Positions 24,755-34,003 of a DNA stretch of 64,000 nucleotides are shown piece after piece. The stretch's first letter is position 1, and each line of letters opens with the position of its first letter. Location of the stretch: NCBI GenBank assembly GCA_016223165.1, contig JACRPO010000009.1, positions 1,240,001 through 1,304,000 on the forward strand, written 5' to 3'. The position numbers and the translations under genes were made by a program. Source of the stretch: Burkholderiales bacterium (GTDB lineage: Bacteria > Pseudomonadota > Gammaproteobacteria > Burkholderiales > Burkholderiaceae_C). The notes below the pieces were generated by a model. It worked only from the letters and a program-made list of their open reading frames with translations, searched no databases and was not told where the DNA came from.

Positions 24755-25528
24755 TCAAGCACGCAGGGGGCCCTGGTTTCCGAAGGGATCGGGCAACGAT
24801 CGTGCCGGGTTGCCGACGACGCGCGCCTCGTCCGCCACGTCGGCCACGACGACGGCGCCGGCGCCCACCATCGCCCTCGCCCCGATGCGCGCACCGTGGC
24901 GCACGGCGGCGCCGAGGCCGATCCAGGCCAGCTCGCCCACCGTCACCGTGCCACCCAGGTGCGCCCCGGGACCGATGTGCGCGGCGCGGCCGATGCGGCC
25001 GTCGTGGTCGACGCTGGCGCCGTGGTTGACGACGACCGCCACGCCGAGCTCGGCGCCCGGCGCCACCACCGCGCCGGCCGCGACGAAGCAGCCCGGCGCG
25101 AGCACGGCGTCGATGCTCACCACCGCGGCCGGGTGCGCGACCGTCGCGAGTGCGAGGCCCTGCGACTCGCAGCGGCGCGCCCACTGGTCGCGGCGCTGGT
25201 TGTCGCCGATGCCGATGTGGCGCTCGGGCGGCGCGGCATCGCTGTCGGGCTTGTCGGGTGCCGCAGCGGCGATGAACGCCTGCGAGTTGCCGCGCACGGG
25301 CCAGCGCCCGACCTGCGGGCCGAGCGTCGCATCGTCGTCGAAGAACACGATCTCGGCGAAGCGCCCGCTGGCCGCAGCGGCGTCGGCGACGACGCGACCG
25401 TGGCCGCCGGCGCCGAGGATCCAGAGCGCGGCTCGCTTGCGGGCCTGATCCGAGGGCTGATTGCTGGGCTCATCACGAGCTTGGACACGAGCCGGATCAC
25501 GAGCCTGATCACGAGCCTGAGCGCTCAT
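24755..25528 (-). CDS. pglD: PglD-type UDP-amino-sugar N-acetyltransferase
   Basis: A 257-residue acetyltransferase: Rossmann-like part (ALWILGAGGHGRVVADAAAA) followed by hexapeptide repeats (GAELGVAVVVNHGASVDHDG, RIGRAAHIGPGAHLGGTVTV, GARIGARAMVGAGAVV) and the GNPARSLPDP end. It probably N-acetylates the 4-amino group added by the aminotransferase. Odd: a 30-residue leader precedes the domain and contains four QARD-like tetrapeptides encoded by a 12-base tandem repeat. No other in-frame ATG lies nearer the domain. Start overlaps the pglC stop as ATGA (25525-25528). Confidence 0.86.
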   Translation of the reverse strand: MSAQARDQARDPARVQARDEPSNQPSDQARKRAALWILGAGGHGRVVADAAAASGRFAEIVFFDDDATLGPQVGRWPVRGNSQAFIAAAAPDKPDSDAAPPERHIGIGDNQRRDQWARRCESQGLALATVAHPAAVVSIDAVLAPGCFVAAGAVVAPGAELGVAVVVNHGASVDHDGRIGRAAHIGPGAHLGGTVTVGELAWIGLGAAVRHGARIGARAMVGAGAVVVADVADEARVVGNPARSLPDPFGNQGPLRA

Positions 25529-26157
25529 GCTGCGCTCTGCCGATCGCGGGCGCCGTCGCGGGCTGCGCCGACGCTGCCGCGGAAGGGCTCCATCGTCGCC
25601 TGCCCGTCCGCCGCGATGCCCTCGCGGCGAAGGACCTTGGACAGGGTCATCGCCAGGATGCGCAGGTCGAGCGAGAAGCTGCGGTGGTCCACGTACCAGA
25701 CATCGTGTTCGAAGCGCTGCTCCCAGCCGAGCGCATTGCGCCCGTTCACCTGCGCCCAGCCGGTGACGCCCGGCCGCACCTCGTGGCGACGCGCCTGTCG
25801 CGGCGTGTACAGCGGCAGATACTCGACGAGCAGCGGCCGCGGGCCCACGAGGCTCATCTCGCCACGCAGCACGTTCAAGAGGCTCGGCAGTTCGTCGAGG
25901 CTCGTGCCGCGCAGCAGCCGGCCGAAAGGCGTCAGGCGCTCGGCGTCGGGCAGCAGCTGCCCGATCGCATCGCGCGCGTCGGTCATGCTGCGGAACTTCC
26001 AGAGCCTGAAGACGCGGCCGTGCAGGCCCACGCGCGGCTGCCGGAACAAGACCGGCCGGCCGAGGCCGATGCGAACGAGCAGCGCCAGCACCAACGTGCA
26101 CGGCAGCCACAGGGGCAGCGTGGCGAGCGCGAGGAGGAGGTCGAAGGTCCGTTTCAT
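25525..26157 (-). CDS. pglC: Initiating undecaprenyl-phosphate sugar-1-phosphate transferase (PglC type)
   Basis: A 210-residue small monotopic phosphoglycosyltransferase. It loads the first sugar-1-phosphate onto undecaprenyl phosphate at the inner membrane. A single membrane-dipping segment (DLLLALATLPLWLPCTLVLA) is followed by VLFRQPRVGLHGRVFRLWKF, RSMTD, RGTSLDELPSLLNVLRGEMS with LVGPRPLLVEYL, and RPGVTGWAQVNGRN, all diagnostic. The size is that of PglC rather than of 460-residue WbaP/WcaJ. ATG at 26157. Confidence 0.94.
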   Translation of the reverse strand: MKRTFDLLLALATLPLWLPCTLVLALLVRIGLGRPVLFRQPRVGLHGRVFRLWKFRSMTDARDAIGQLLPDAERLTPFGRLLRGTSLDELPSLLNVLRGEMSLVGPRPLLVEYLPLYTPRQARRHEVRPGVTGWAQVNGRNALGWEQRFEHDVWYVDHRSFSLDLRILAMTLSKVLRREGIAADGQATMEPFRGSVGAARDGARDRQSAA

Positions 26158-26222
26158 GGGCTGCCGCCCGTGCTGCCCGCGTGGCGCACGTGCCGCGAGA
26201 GGGTCAAATTCTAGGTCTGCGG

Positions 26223-28688
26223 TCACGGTGCGGCCTTCGCGCAAATGGGCACGAGCGAGGCCCGCTGCACCCGCAAGCGCGAGTCGGCGCGATGCTCGAG
26301 CCGCAGTTCCAGGCGCTGCGCGGTGGCGTCGATGCGCAAGCGGCGCTGCAGCAATTGCACACCGCCCTCGGCGCTGTCGGCGTTCAGCGGCAGGTCGGCC
26401 ACCAGCTGCGGCTCGCCACCGGCACCGCGCGGGCGCACGATGGCCTGCATGTAGCCGGCGCCCGAGAGCTCCAGCCGGAGCAGCCACTCGTTGGCCTCCG
26501 GCCGAGCCCCGGCCCGGGCCGGCCCCGCCGGCGCCGGAAGGGCCACCTCGGAGCGCAGCACCGTGTTCGTCTCGCGCAGGAAGAGCGGCGTCGCATTCCA
26601 CGAGCGCGACTCCGCACCCGGTGCAAGCGGCGCCGAGCCGAGGTGGATGCGGCGCAGGTTCTTGCGCCCGCCGAGCACGAACTCGCGTGCACGCTGCCAG
26701 TCGCCGAAGGGCAAGGCCTCGCCGCAGGAGGTGCGGCGGCTGTCCGATGGCGCTCCGCCCAGCCGGTAGATCTGGTAGCCATGCGCCTCGAACTCGAGCT
26801 CGCTGAGGCCGGGGTCGGCCAGCAGTGCTTCCAGCGCCGAGTGGTAGACCGGCGGCAGCCAGTAGTCGGGCAGGTGCACGTGCGTCACGCCGAGCTCGCG
26901 CAGGCGTGCCGCCGCCGCCGCCGGGTCGCGCTCGGCATAGAACGGCAGCAGCCGCGGGTCGAGATAGCTCAGCATCGTGCGCCCGGCGTAGAACATGTCG
27001 GCCGGCTTCAACGACAGCACGATGTTGCCGGGCGGGGTGCGCGTGCGCAGGTGCTGCACGGCACCGTAGGGCCCCCAGCGCTGCAGGCGCGCGACCTCGC
27101 CGCCACCGGCCGTGCCCGCGACGCCACGCTCGGCATTGAGCTGGCCGAGGCGGTAGAGGACGAGCACGGCGAGCTGCAGGCCGAGCAGCAGCACGAGCGC
27201 GCGGCGCAGCCACGGCCCGTTCAACGCACCGGCCGCGGCGATGGCGGCCGCCGGCAGCAGGATCAGCATGTAGCGCTCGTTGCGCACCATGAGGTCGATG
27301 CCGAGCGCCACCGAAAGCAGCGCGCCGGCCAGGTACAGCGCCAGGAGGCCGAGCACCAGCGGGCGCAGGCTCGCGGAGCCGTCGGCCAGCAGCGGCAGCG
27401 GCTGGCGGCGCTGCGCCCACCACGCGGGCAGGGCGAGCAGCGCGAGCCAGAACACGAGCCCGTACGCTTCGAGCGCGAACCAGGGCTTGAGCAGCCCGTA
27501 CTGCACGAGCTCGGCCGCGCTGGCCAGACCCCGCTGCACCTTGAAGTAGCCCGGCCAGTCGAGCGACGGCAATCCGAAGACGATCGGGTTGTCGCTGATC
27601 GGCGAGCCGAAGAGGCCGACGTTGCGCCAGTACGGCGCCGCACCGACGAGCAAGGCCACGGCAAGCGCCAGCGCGCCCGTCTTCAGCCCCAGCGCCAGCG
27701 CGCCGGTCCTCAGCGCCGCTGGCAGCCGCGCCGTCCAGCGCCCGGTTCCCCGCGCTGTCGAGCGCCCAGTTCCTTGCACCAGCAGCAGCGGCAGCGTGAG
27801 GAGCGGCACGAGCACCGCCTGCGAATGCGTCCACAGCGCCAGGCCGAGCATCGCGCCGATGCCCAGCGCCCGCTGCCACCACGCCCCGGCCAGCGCCACG
27901 AGCGCCGTGAAGGCCAGCGTGATGCCGAGCACGGGCAACGCATCGATCAATGCCGAGGCCGCGCCGAGGAAGAGCATGGGCGTGCTCACGAGCAGCAGTG
28001 CCGCCAGCGGCCCGTCGTCGGGCCGCGCCGGGTTCGCCCAGCGCGCCAGCGCCGCCACGCAGGCGGCGGCCCCGGCCAGGCACCACGGCGCCACGAGGCG
28101 CATCAGCATCGCCTGCTCGCTGCCGCCCTGCAAAGCGAAGCCGAGGCCGAGCAGTGCCACGTACAGCGGCGGGTGCGTCCACGGCCCGTAGAAGCCCGAG
28201 GCATGCAACTGCGGCCGCAGCACGGGATAGCTGGCGGCGTCGCGCGAATCGAAGAGGATGCGGCCGACCGTGGCGTACTCGAGCGCGTCGTTCTGGATCA
28301 GCGGCACGGTGAGGCTGTCCAGCAGCAGCGCGACGATGAAGCCCCAGGTCAGCACGGCCGCGGGGCCGCGCGGCACGAGGTCGCCGCTGTATCCGATCGC
28401 CCGCCGCGTGGCGCCGGTGAGCCAACCGGCCAAGGCCGCGATGCCGAGCAGGGCGAAGACGGCCACCGCCTGCGAGCGCGCCGGCGCGCCGGGCCACACC
28501 CAAAGCGTGGACACCATCGCGAGGCCCGCCAGCAGCGGCGCGCTGGCCAGCCCCGCGGCCAGCGCCACGCCGCTTTCGCGGGCGCGCGCCGCCCAGGGCC
28601 AGGCGCCGACGAACGCAAGGCCGGCGCCACTGGCCAGCACCATCAGCAGCAGCCAGGCGGCCAACGGCAGCCACGTCGATTCGATCAT
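26223..28688 (-). CDS. Large polytopic GT-C family glycosyltransferase-like protein
   Basis: An 821-residue membrane protein. The first ~560 residues hold a dozen or more hydrophobic segments; the last ~260 form a soluble domain, probably periplasmic. The first loop has PLIQNDALEYATVGRILF and GFYGPWTHPPLYVALLGLGF, the acidic and HPPL motifs of ArnT/PMT-type GT-C transferases, which use polyprenyl-phosphate sugars. It may decorate the glycan in the periplasm, or act as an unusual polymerase. ATG at 28688 is preferred; an in-frame GTG at 28706 would add six residues. It follows the amidotransferase fusion by 34 bases. Confidence 0.7.
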   Translation of the reverse strand: MIESTWLPLAAWLLLMVLASGAGLAFVGAWPWAARARESGVALAAGLASAPLLAGLAMVSTLWVWPGAPARSQAVAVFALLGIAALAGWLTGATRRAIGYSGDLVPRGPAAVLTWGFIVALLLDSLTVPLIQNDALEYATVGRILFDSRDAASYPVLRPQLHASGFYGPWTHPPLYVALLGLGFALQGGSEQAMLMRLVAPWCLAGAAACVAALARWANPARPDDGPLAALLLVSTPMLFLGAASALIDALPVLGITLAFTALVALAGAWWQRALGIGAMLGLALWTHSQAVLVPLLTLPLLLVQGTGRSTARGTGRWTARLPAALRTGALALGLKTGALALAVALLVGAAPYWRNVGLFGSPISDNPIVFGLPSLDWPGYFKVQRGLASAAELVQYGLLKPWFALEAYGLVFWLALLALPAWWAQRRQPLPLLADGSASLRPLVLGLLALYLAGALLSVALGIDLMVRNERYMLILLPAAAIAAAGALNGPWLRRALVLLLGLQLAVLVLYRLGQLNAERGVAGTAGGGEVARLQRWGPYGAVQHLRTRTPPGNIVLSLKPADMFYAGRTMLSYLDPRLLPFYAERDPAAAAARLRELGVTHVHLPDYWLPPVYHSALEALLADPGLSELEFEAHGYQIYRLGGAPSDSRRTSCGEALPFGDWQRAREFVLGGRKNLRRIHLGSAPLAPGAESRSWNATPLFLRETNTVLRSEVALPAPAGPARAGARPEANEWLLRLELSGAGYMQAIVRPRGAGGEPQLVADLPLNADSAEGGVQLLQRRLRIDATAQRLELRLEHRADSRLRVQRASLVPICAKAAP

Positions 28689-28722
28689 CGGGAAGTCTCG
28701 GCGCACACGCGGTGCCGCCGCC

Positions 28723-30852
28723 TCATCGGTGCAGGCCGAGCGTGTCGAGCTCGTTCACGCGCCGCACGACATCGTTGAACGGCAGGCCGATCGTCTCGAG
28801 GTACCAGCGCAGCGTCTGCGCACGCGGCCGGTTCTCCACCAGCACCGCTTCGAGCGCGTGCTCGCGCGTGATGTGGCCCTCGCGGATCTGGTTGCTGCGG
28901 AAGGTGTCGAACTCGCTGAATCCGCGCGCCGTGAGGTAGATGTAGTTGTAGAACGGTGCCGTGCCGTCGCCGATGCGCCACGTGCTCGGTGAGTCGGGCG
29001 CGATCTCCCAGTCGTACTCGCCGAGCAGGCAGCGGTTCACCTCGTCCTCGTTCCAGATGAAGTGGTCGAAGATGAAGAAGAAGTCGCGCCGCGGCTCGAC
29101 GTAGTAGGCGGTGAAGGCGCCCAGGGTGTCGGCGAGCGAGCGGTTGAGGTAAGCCGGGTTGCGCAGGAAGTGCCAGCCGAAGTGGCTGGCCAGCTTCACC
29201 TTGCGCGTGAACGAGAGGTAGTCGACGCGCTTCTTGCCGAAGTCGGGCGGCACGCCGCAGAAGCCGCTCTTGAAGTCGGTGTTCTCGAGCGGGTTCGCGC
29301 ACCAGAGGTCGAGCGCGATGCCCGTTTGCCGCTTGAGCTGGTTGACGACGCGGAAGAAGTGCTTGTCGCCGGCCATGAAGAGCGGCACGAGGCCGAGGTC
29401 GGGCTTCTTCAGCCAGGCCGCGACGTTGAGGCGGATGTTCTCGCGCTTGGCGGCGATGTCGGCCGAGACGAGGATGTTCTGGATGCCGAGCTGGCCGCAG
29501 ATGCGTGCGACGTTGCGGCGCGCGAGATCGGTGACCATGCCCCAGTCGTAGGTGAAGGTCACCGGCTTGAGGCCGAACTCCTTCTTGATGAGGTGCAGGC
29601 CGTAGCTCGAATCGCGCCCGCCGCTGAAGGCGACGAGCACGTCGGGCTCACGCTCCGCGCCGCCGGCGCGGCGATACTTCTCGAGCGAGCGGATGAAGGC
29701 CTGCTTGCTCTCGACCGGGTGCATGTGCGCGTAGCGCGTCCGGTAGCTGGCGCAGTAGTTGCACACGCCCGCGGCGTCGAAGGCGATGAACGGGAAGGTC
29801 TCGGGCAGGATGCAGCGCGTGCAGCGCTTCAGGGCGCGCAGGCGCGCCTCGCCGTAGCGCAGCAGCGACTCGTCGGCGTCGCGCGCCAGGACAGCGGGTG
29901 GACGCAGCGTGCCGCTGACGGCGTCGTGGTGCACGGTGGCGCGGCCCGCCGGCGCGATGGCGTGACCGGATGCGGCCGACACCACCGATGCTGCGCGAAC
30001 GGCCGATGCTTCGGACGGCCCGCGACCGTCGCGGCCCCCGGCCGGTCCGCCGAGCTCGAAGCGCTGCGCTGCGCCGCTGCCGAGCAGATCGAACGTCAGG
30101 CCGTGGCCGGGTCGCAACCATTGCGCGGGGATGGTGCTGAGCGTCCCGCCGATCGTCCCGCCGATCGTTTCACGTGCAGCCGTCTCGAGGATGTAGCGCT
30201 CGGAGGCGAAGACCAGGAAGCCCTCGTCGAGGTGTTCGCCGACGTACAGGTCGCCGGTGTTGGTGGCCAGCGTCACCGCCGCGCCGGCATCGTGCACCCA
30301 GGCCACCGAGGCGGCGCCGCGCAGCTGCGCGAACATCGTGCGCGTGGCCGCCGCGGCAGTCTCGCCACGCGCTTGCGCGGCGTCGATGATCGCCGCCATC
30401 ACCTCGGTGTCGACTTCCGCCGCGCGGCGCAGCTCGGGGTGCCGCTGCCACAGCGCGTCGACATTGACGCAGATGCCGTTGTGGATCATCGACACGTGGC
30501 CCGAGCGCACCGGCTGGTTGTTCTGCGGCAGCTCGGCCGTGCCGTTGGTCACCAGGCGCGAATGCGCGAGCAAGGCCACCGCCTCGCCTGACCGGGCCGG
30601 CAGGGCAGACAAGGCCTCCCGCACCGGGCCGCCGAGCAGCGCCGAATAGCCCGGCGCGGCGAGCAGGTCGGTGGCGCGCTGCGCGCCCTTCAGCGTCCAG
30701 GCGCGGCCGGATTCCGGCAGGTAGACGTGCAGGCCGGCCGACTCCTTGCCGCGGCTCTCGGAGAGTTCGTACAAGCGCGCCAGCAAGGCGCCGGCGCGCA
30801 CCGCGCCGAGCGTCGAGCCCTTGCGGGCGAGGATGCCGAAGATGCCGCACAT
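28723..30852 (-). CDS. Class-II glutaminase fused to WbpG-like sugar amidotransferase
   Basis: A 709-residue two-part enzyme. Residues 2-250 are an Ntn-type glutamine amidotransferase: it starts MCGIFGILA (catalytic Cys2) and has LLAHSRLVTNGTAELPQNNQ and VSMIHNGICVNVD. After an Ala/Gly-rich linker (~255-330) comes a WbpG/PseA-like half with C344xxC347, C364xxC367 and PP-loop SGGRDS at 410-415. The order is that of asparagine synthetase B, but the PP-loop half has the zinc-ribbon and spacing of the N-acetyl sugar amidotransferases. It should make an acetamidino (or amide) group with its own ammonia, with no HisH/HisF. Neighbours are a GT-C protein and a flippase. Substrate unknown. Confidence 0.85.
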   Translation of the reverse strand: MCGIFGILARKGSTLGAVRAGALLARLYELSESRGKESAGLHVYLPESGRAWTLKGAQRATDLLAAPGYSALLGGPVREALSALPARSGEAVALLAHSRLVTNGTAELPQNNQPVRSGHVSMIHNGICVNVDALWQRHPELRRAAEVDTEVMAAIIDAAQARGETAAAATRTMFAQLRGAASVAWVHDAGAAVTLATNTGDLYVGEHLDEGFLVFASERYILETAARETIGGTIGGTLSTIPAQWLRPGHGLTFDLLGSGAAQRFELGGPAGGRDGRGPSEASAVRAASVVSAASGHAIAPAGRATVHHDAVSGTLRPPAVLARDADESLLRYGEARLRALKRCTRCILPETFPFIAFDAAGVCNYCASYRTRYAHMHPVESKQAFIRSLEKYRRAGGAEREPDVLVAFSGGRDSSYGLHLIKKEFGLKPVTFTYDWGMVTDLARRNVARICGQLGIQNILVSADIAAKRENIRLNVAAWLKKPDLGLVPLFMAGDKHFFRVVNQLKRQTGIALDLWCANPLENTDFKSGFCGVPPDFGKKRVDYLSFTRKVKLASHFGWHFLRNPAYLNRSLADTLGAFTAYYVEPRRDFFFIFDHFIWNEDEVNRCLLGEYDWEIAPDSPSTWRIGDGTAPFYNYIYLTARGFSEFDTFRSNQIREGHITREHALEAVLVENRPRAQTLRWYLETIGLPFNDVVRRVNELDTLGLHR

Positions 30853-30888
30853 GTCTTGAGTGAGTCTCGAGTCTCGCGCCCGCGCCGC

Positions 30889-32211
30889 TCAGGTCTTCTC
30901 GAAACGGTTGGCGAGCAGGTTCCAGCCGACGATGCGCCGGCTGAACACGAGCAGCGCCGCCGCCCCGGCAAGATAGCTGAGCGCCGTGCCGCAGGCCGCG
31001 CCGGCAATGCCCAGCACCGGCAGCAGCGCCACCGCCACCGCCGCATTGGCCGCCACCGTGATCACCTGCTGCAAGGTCTGGTAGCCGGGGTGGCCGCTCA
31101 CCATGAGCAGGTTGTCGAAGGGAACGAGGGCAGAGACGAGCACGAGCCCGCTCATCAGAATGAGCAACGACGGCATGCCCTCGTGCAGGTCCTTGTGCGG
31201 CACGACCCAGGTCGCGAGCACCCAGAGCGCCGCCACGGCCGCGAGCCCCATCGCCAGCGTGGCGGGCAGCACGAAGCGCGCCGACTGCCGGCGCAGGCCG
31301 GTGGCCTGGGCATGGTCGCCGTCGCGCAGCGAGCCCACGAGCACCGGGTTGAAGTTGATGCGGATCATCGCCAGCACGTGATAGACGCCATCGACCATCA
31401 TCGCCGCGAAACTGTAGATGCCCACCTCGCGGTCGGGCAGGAAGACGCCGATCAGCAGCACGTCGATGCGTGAATTGAACTCGGCGAACATGCCCGCGGC
31501 CAGCCCCTTGGCGCCGAAGCGCAGGTGCGTGCGCAGCCAGTCGCGGTCGAAGTGCAGGTGGCGCGCGAGGTGGTGCCGCACCAGATAGGCGAGGGCGCCA
31601 GCCACCGTGACCGCCTCGGCGACGAGAAACGCCACCGTCGCCGTCTCGATGGGCAGCGGGCTCGCCGCCACCGCGCACACCACCGCCATCACCACGAGGT
31701 AGCGCAGGCCCTGCAGGATGGCGAAGGCGCGCATGCGGCGCAGGCCGTTCAGGTAGGCGAGCAGCACCTTGTTGAGCGAGAAGAGCAGGAGCCCGGTGGC
31801 GGCCCAGGCGACGGCTCGGCCCGTGGCCTCGCTGTCGAAGAGCGTTGCGAGGAGTCCGGCGCCGTAGCCGACGACCACTGCCGCCAGCGCACCCAGCGCC
31901 AGGGCACACACCGCCGCCGTGAAGAACATGCGCCCGCGCACCGCCCCATCGTCCTGGTCGGCCTCGTGCAGCGCGGCATGCCGCAGCACGGAATAGTGCA
32001 GCCCGAGCGTCGCCAGCTGCGAGGCGATGATGTAGACGGCGTAGGCCTGGTTGAAGACGCCGAGCGCCGACGCGTCGCGCACGCCGGCGACGACGAGGTT
32101 GATCACCATGCCGCTCAACGCCAGCACGGCGAAGCTGGCGAGCGTCCAGCCGATGTCGCGCGTGAGCTTGTGCGAACGCCAGCGCTCGGCCAGCGCGCGG
32201 ATCAGGCGCAT
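30889..32211 (-). CDS. Wzx-type flippase / MOP superfamily exporter (copy 2)
   Basis: A 440-residue inner-membrane protein with about twelve hydrophobic segments (DIGWTLASFAVLALSGMVIN, LAAVVVGYGAGLLATLFDSE, LAGMFAEFNSRIDVLLIGVF, LGIAGAACGTALSYLAGAAA). The FAEFNSRIDVLLIG segment is typical of the oligosaccharide flippase group. Only weak likeness to copy 1 at 5832 is visible by eye. Two flippases suggest two exported glycans, or a locus assembled from two sources. Start ATG at 32211; the gene is 37 bases downstream of the GT2 gene. Confidence 0.85.
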   Translation of the reverse strand: MRLIRALAERWRSHKLTRDIGWTLASFAVLALSGMVINLVVAGVRDASALGVFNQAYAVYIIASQLATLGLHYSVLRHAALHEADQDDGAVRGRMFFTAAVCALALGALAAVVVGYGAGLLATLFDSEATGRAVAWAATGLLLFSLNKVLLAYLNGLRRMRAFAILQGLRYLVVMAVVCAVAASPLPIETATVAFLVAEAVTVAGALAYLVRHHLARHLHFDRDWLRTHLRFGAKGLAAGMFAEFNSRIDVLLIGVFLPDREVGIYSFAAMMVDGVYHVLAMIRINFNPVLVGSLRDGDHAQATGLRRQSARFVLPATLAMGLAAVAALWVLATWVVPHKDLHEGMPSLLILMSGLVLVSALVPFDNLLMVSGHPGYQTLQQVITVAANAAVAVALLPVLGIAGAACGTALSYLAGAAALLVFSRRIVGWNLLANRFEKT

Positions 32212-32248
32212 GGCTGGCCGTGCCCGTCGCCGCAGGACTGATCGGGCC

Positions 32249-33247
<999 letters not shown>

Positions 33248-33282
33248 GGTGTGGGCGGTGATCGGAGCGGTCTGTCTTGACT

Positions 33283-33368
33283 CCCTTTCCCGCTTGCGGG
33301 AGAGGGCTGGGTTGAGGGTGTTGCTCGCGAGATCCTCATCCCGACCCTCTCCCGCAAGCGGGAAAGGG
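33283..33368. repeat. Perfect 24-base inverted repeat with 38-base loop, REP-like
   Basis: The arms at 33283-33306 and 33345-33368 are exact reverse complements over 24 bases, and each arm is itself nearly palindromic around CCCGC-TT-GCGGG. The 38-base spacer holds GGTTGAGGGTG on one side and CTCATCCCGACC on the other. Such elements are scattered through many high-GC proteobacterial genomes (REP/BIME-like). It lies between the wbpD stop and the GT2 start, both leftward, so it could end or weaken transcription within the train; the downstream GT2 gene then may need its own promoter. Confidence 0.85.
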
Positions 33369-33384
33369 TGGTCGGAACGGCGCG

Positions 33385-33975
33385 TCAGCGCGCGAGCAGC
33401 TCCAGGTGACGACCGGCCAGGCGGTAGCGGTCGCCGGTGTGCGGGCAGGCGGCCTCGACGGGGCCATCGCTTTGCAGCGGCAGCGCCAGGCGCTCGCCAT
33501 GCCGGCTCATCCAGCCGGCGTGGCGCGCGGGCACGCCGAGCATCAGCGCGAAGTCGGGCACGTCGCGATTGACCACCGCGCCGGCGCCGATGAACGCGAA
33601 GCGACCGACCGTGATGCCGCAGACGATGGTGCAGTTGGCGCCGAGCGTCGCGCCCCGCTTCACGCGCGTGCGGCGGTACTCGTCCTTGCGCGTCACCGCG
33701 GCACGCGGGTTGTAGACGTTGGTGAAGACCATGCTCGGGCCGCAGAAGACATCGTCCTCGAGCGTCACGGCGTCGTAGATGGAGACGTTGTTCTGCACCT
33801 TGACGTTGTCGCCGATCGTCACGTCGTTGCCGACGAAGACGTTCTGCCCGAACGAGCAGCCGCGCCCGATGCGCGCCCCGGCGCAGATGTGCACGAAGTG
33901 CCAGACGCGGCAGCCCTCGCCGAGGACGGCGCCTTCGTCGACGATGGCGCTGGCGTGGATGGTGGTGGCGGCCAA
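33385..33975 (-). CDS. wbpD: WbpD-type UDP-amino-sugar-uronate N-acetyltransferase
   Basis: A 196-residue left-handed beta-helix acetyltransferase. Characteristic stretches are [56 protein letters not shown] and [20 protein letters not shown]. WbpD acetylates the 3-amino group of UDP-GlcNAc(3N)A (known in Pseudomonas). The following gene pair on this strand, read from 36236 down, is wbpE, wbpB, wbpD, i.e. the transaminase, the 3-dehydrogenase and this enzyme. Some 35 residues after the helix are a less conserved tail. Confidence 0.92.
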   Translation of the reverse strand: MAATTIHASAIVDEGAVLGEGCRVWHFVHICAGARIGRGCSFGQNVFVGNDVTIGDNVKVQNNVSIYDAVTLEDDVFCGPSMVFTNVYNPRAAVTRKDEYRRTRVKRGATLGANCTIVCGITVGRFAFIGAGAVVNRDVPDFALMLGVPARHAGWMSRHGERLALPLQSDGPVEAACPHTGDRYRLAGRHLELLAR

Positions 33976-34003
33976 GGGTGATGCGGCGCGGGCGCTCGAC
34001 AGG

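Noticed and set aside
25441-25528. CRISPR-like array in the pglD leader
   Set aside because: The 12-base units are contiguous with no spacers and encode QARD repeats in frame.
26181-28778. 865-codon plus-strand frame opposite the GT-C gene
   Set aside because: It is the reverse of a well-formed membrane protein gene; its product is a low-complexity Arg/Gln/His chain.
33283-33368. Intrinsic terminator instead of a repeat element
   Set aside because: The long 38-base loop, absence of T-run and perfect nested palindromes fit a REP-like element better, although it may still affect transcription.
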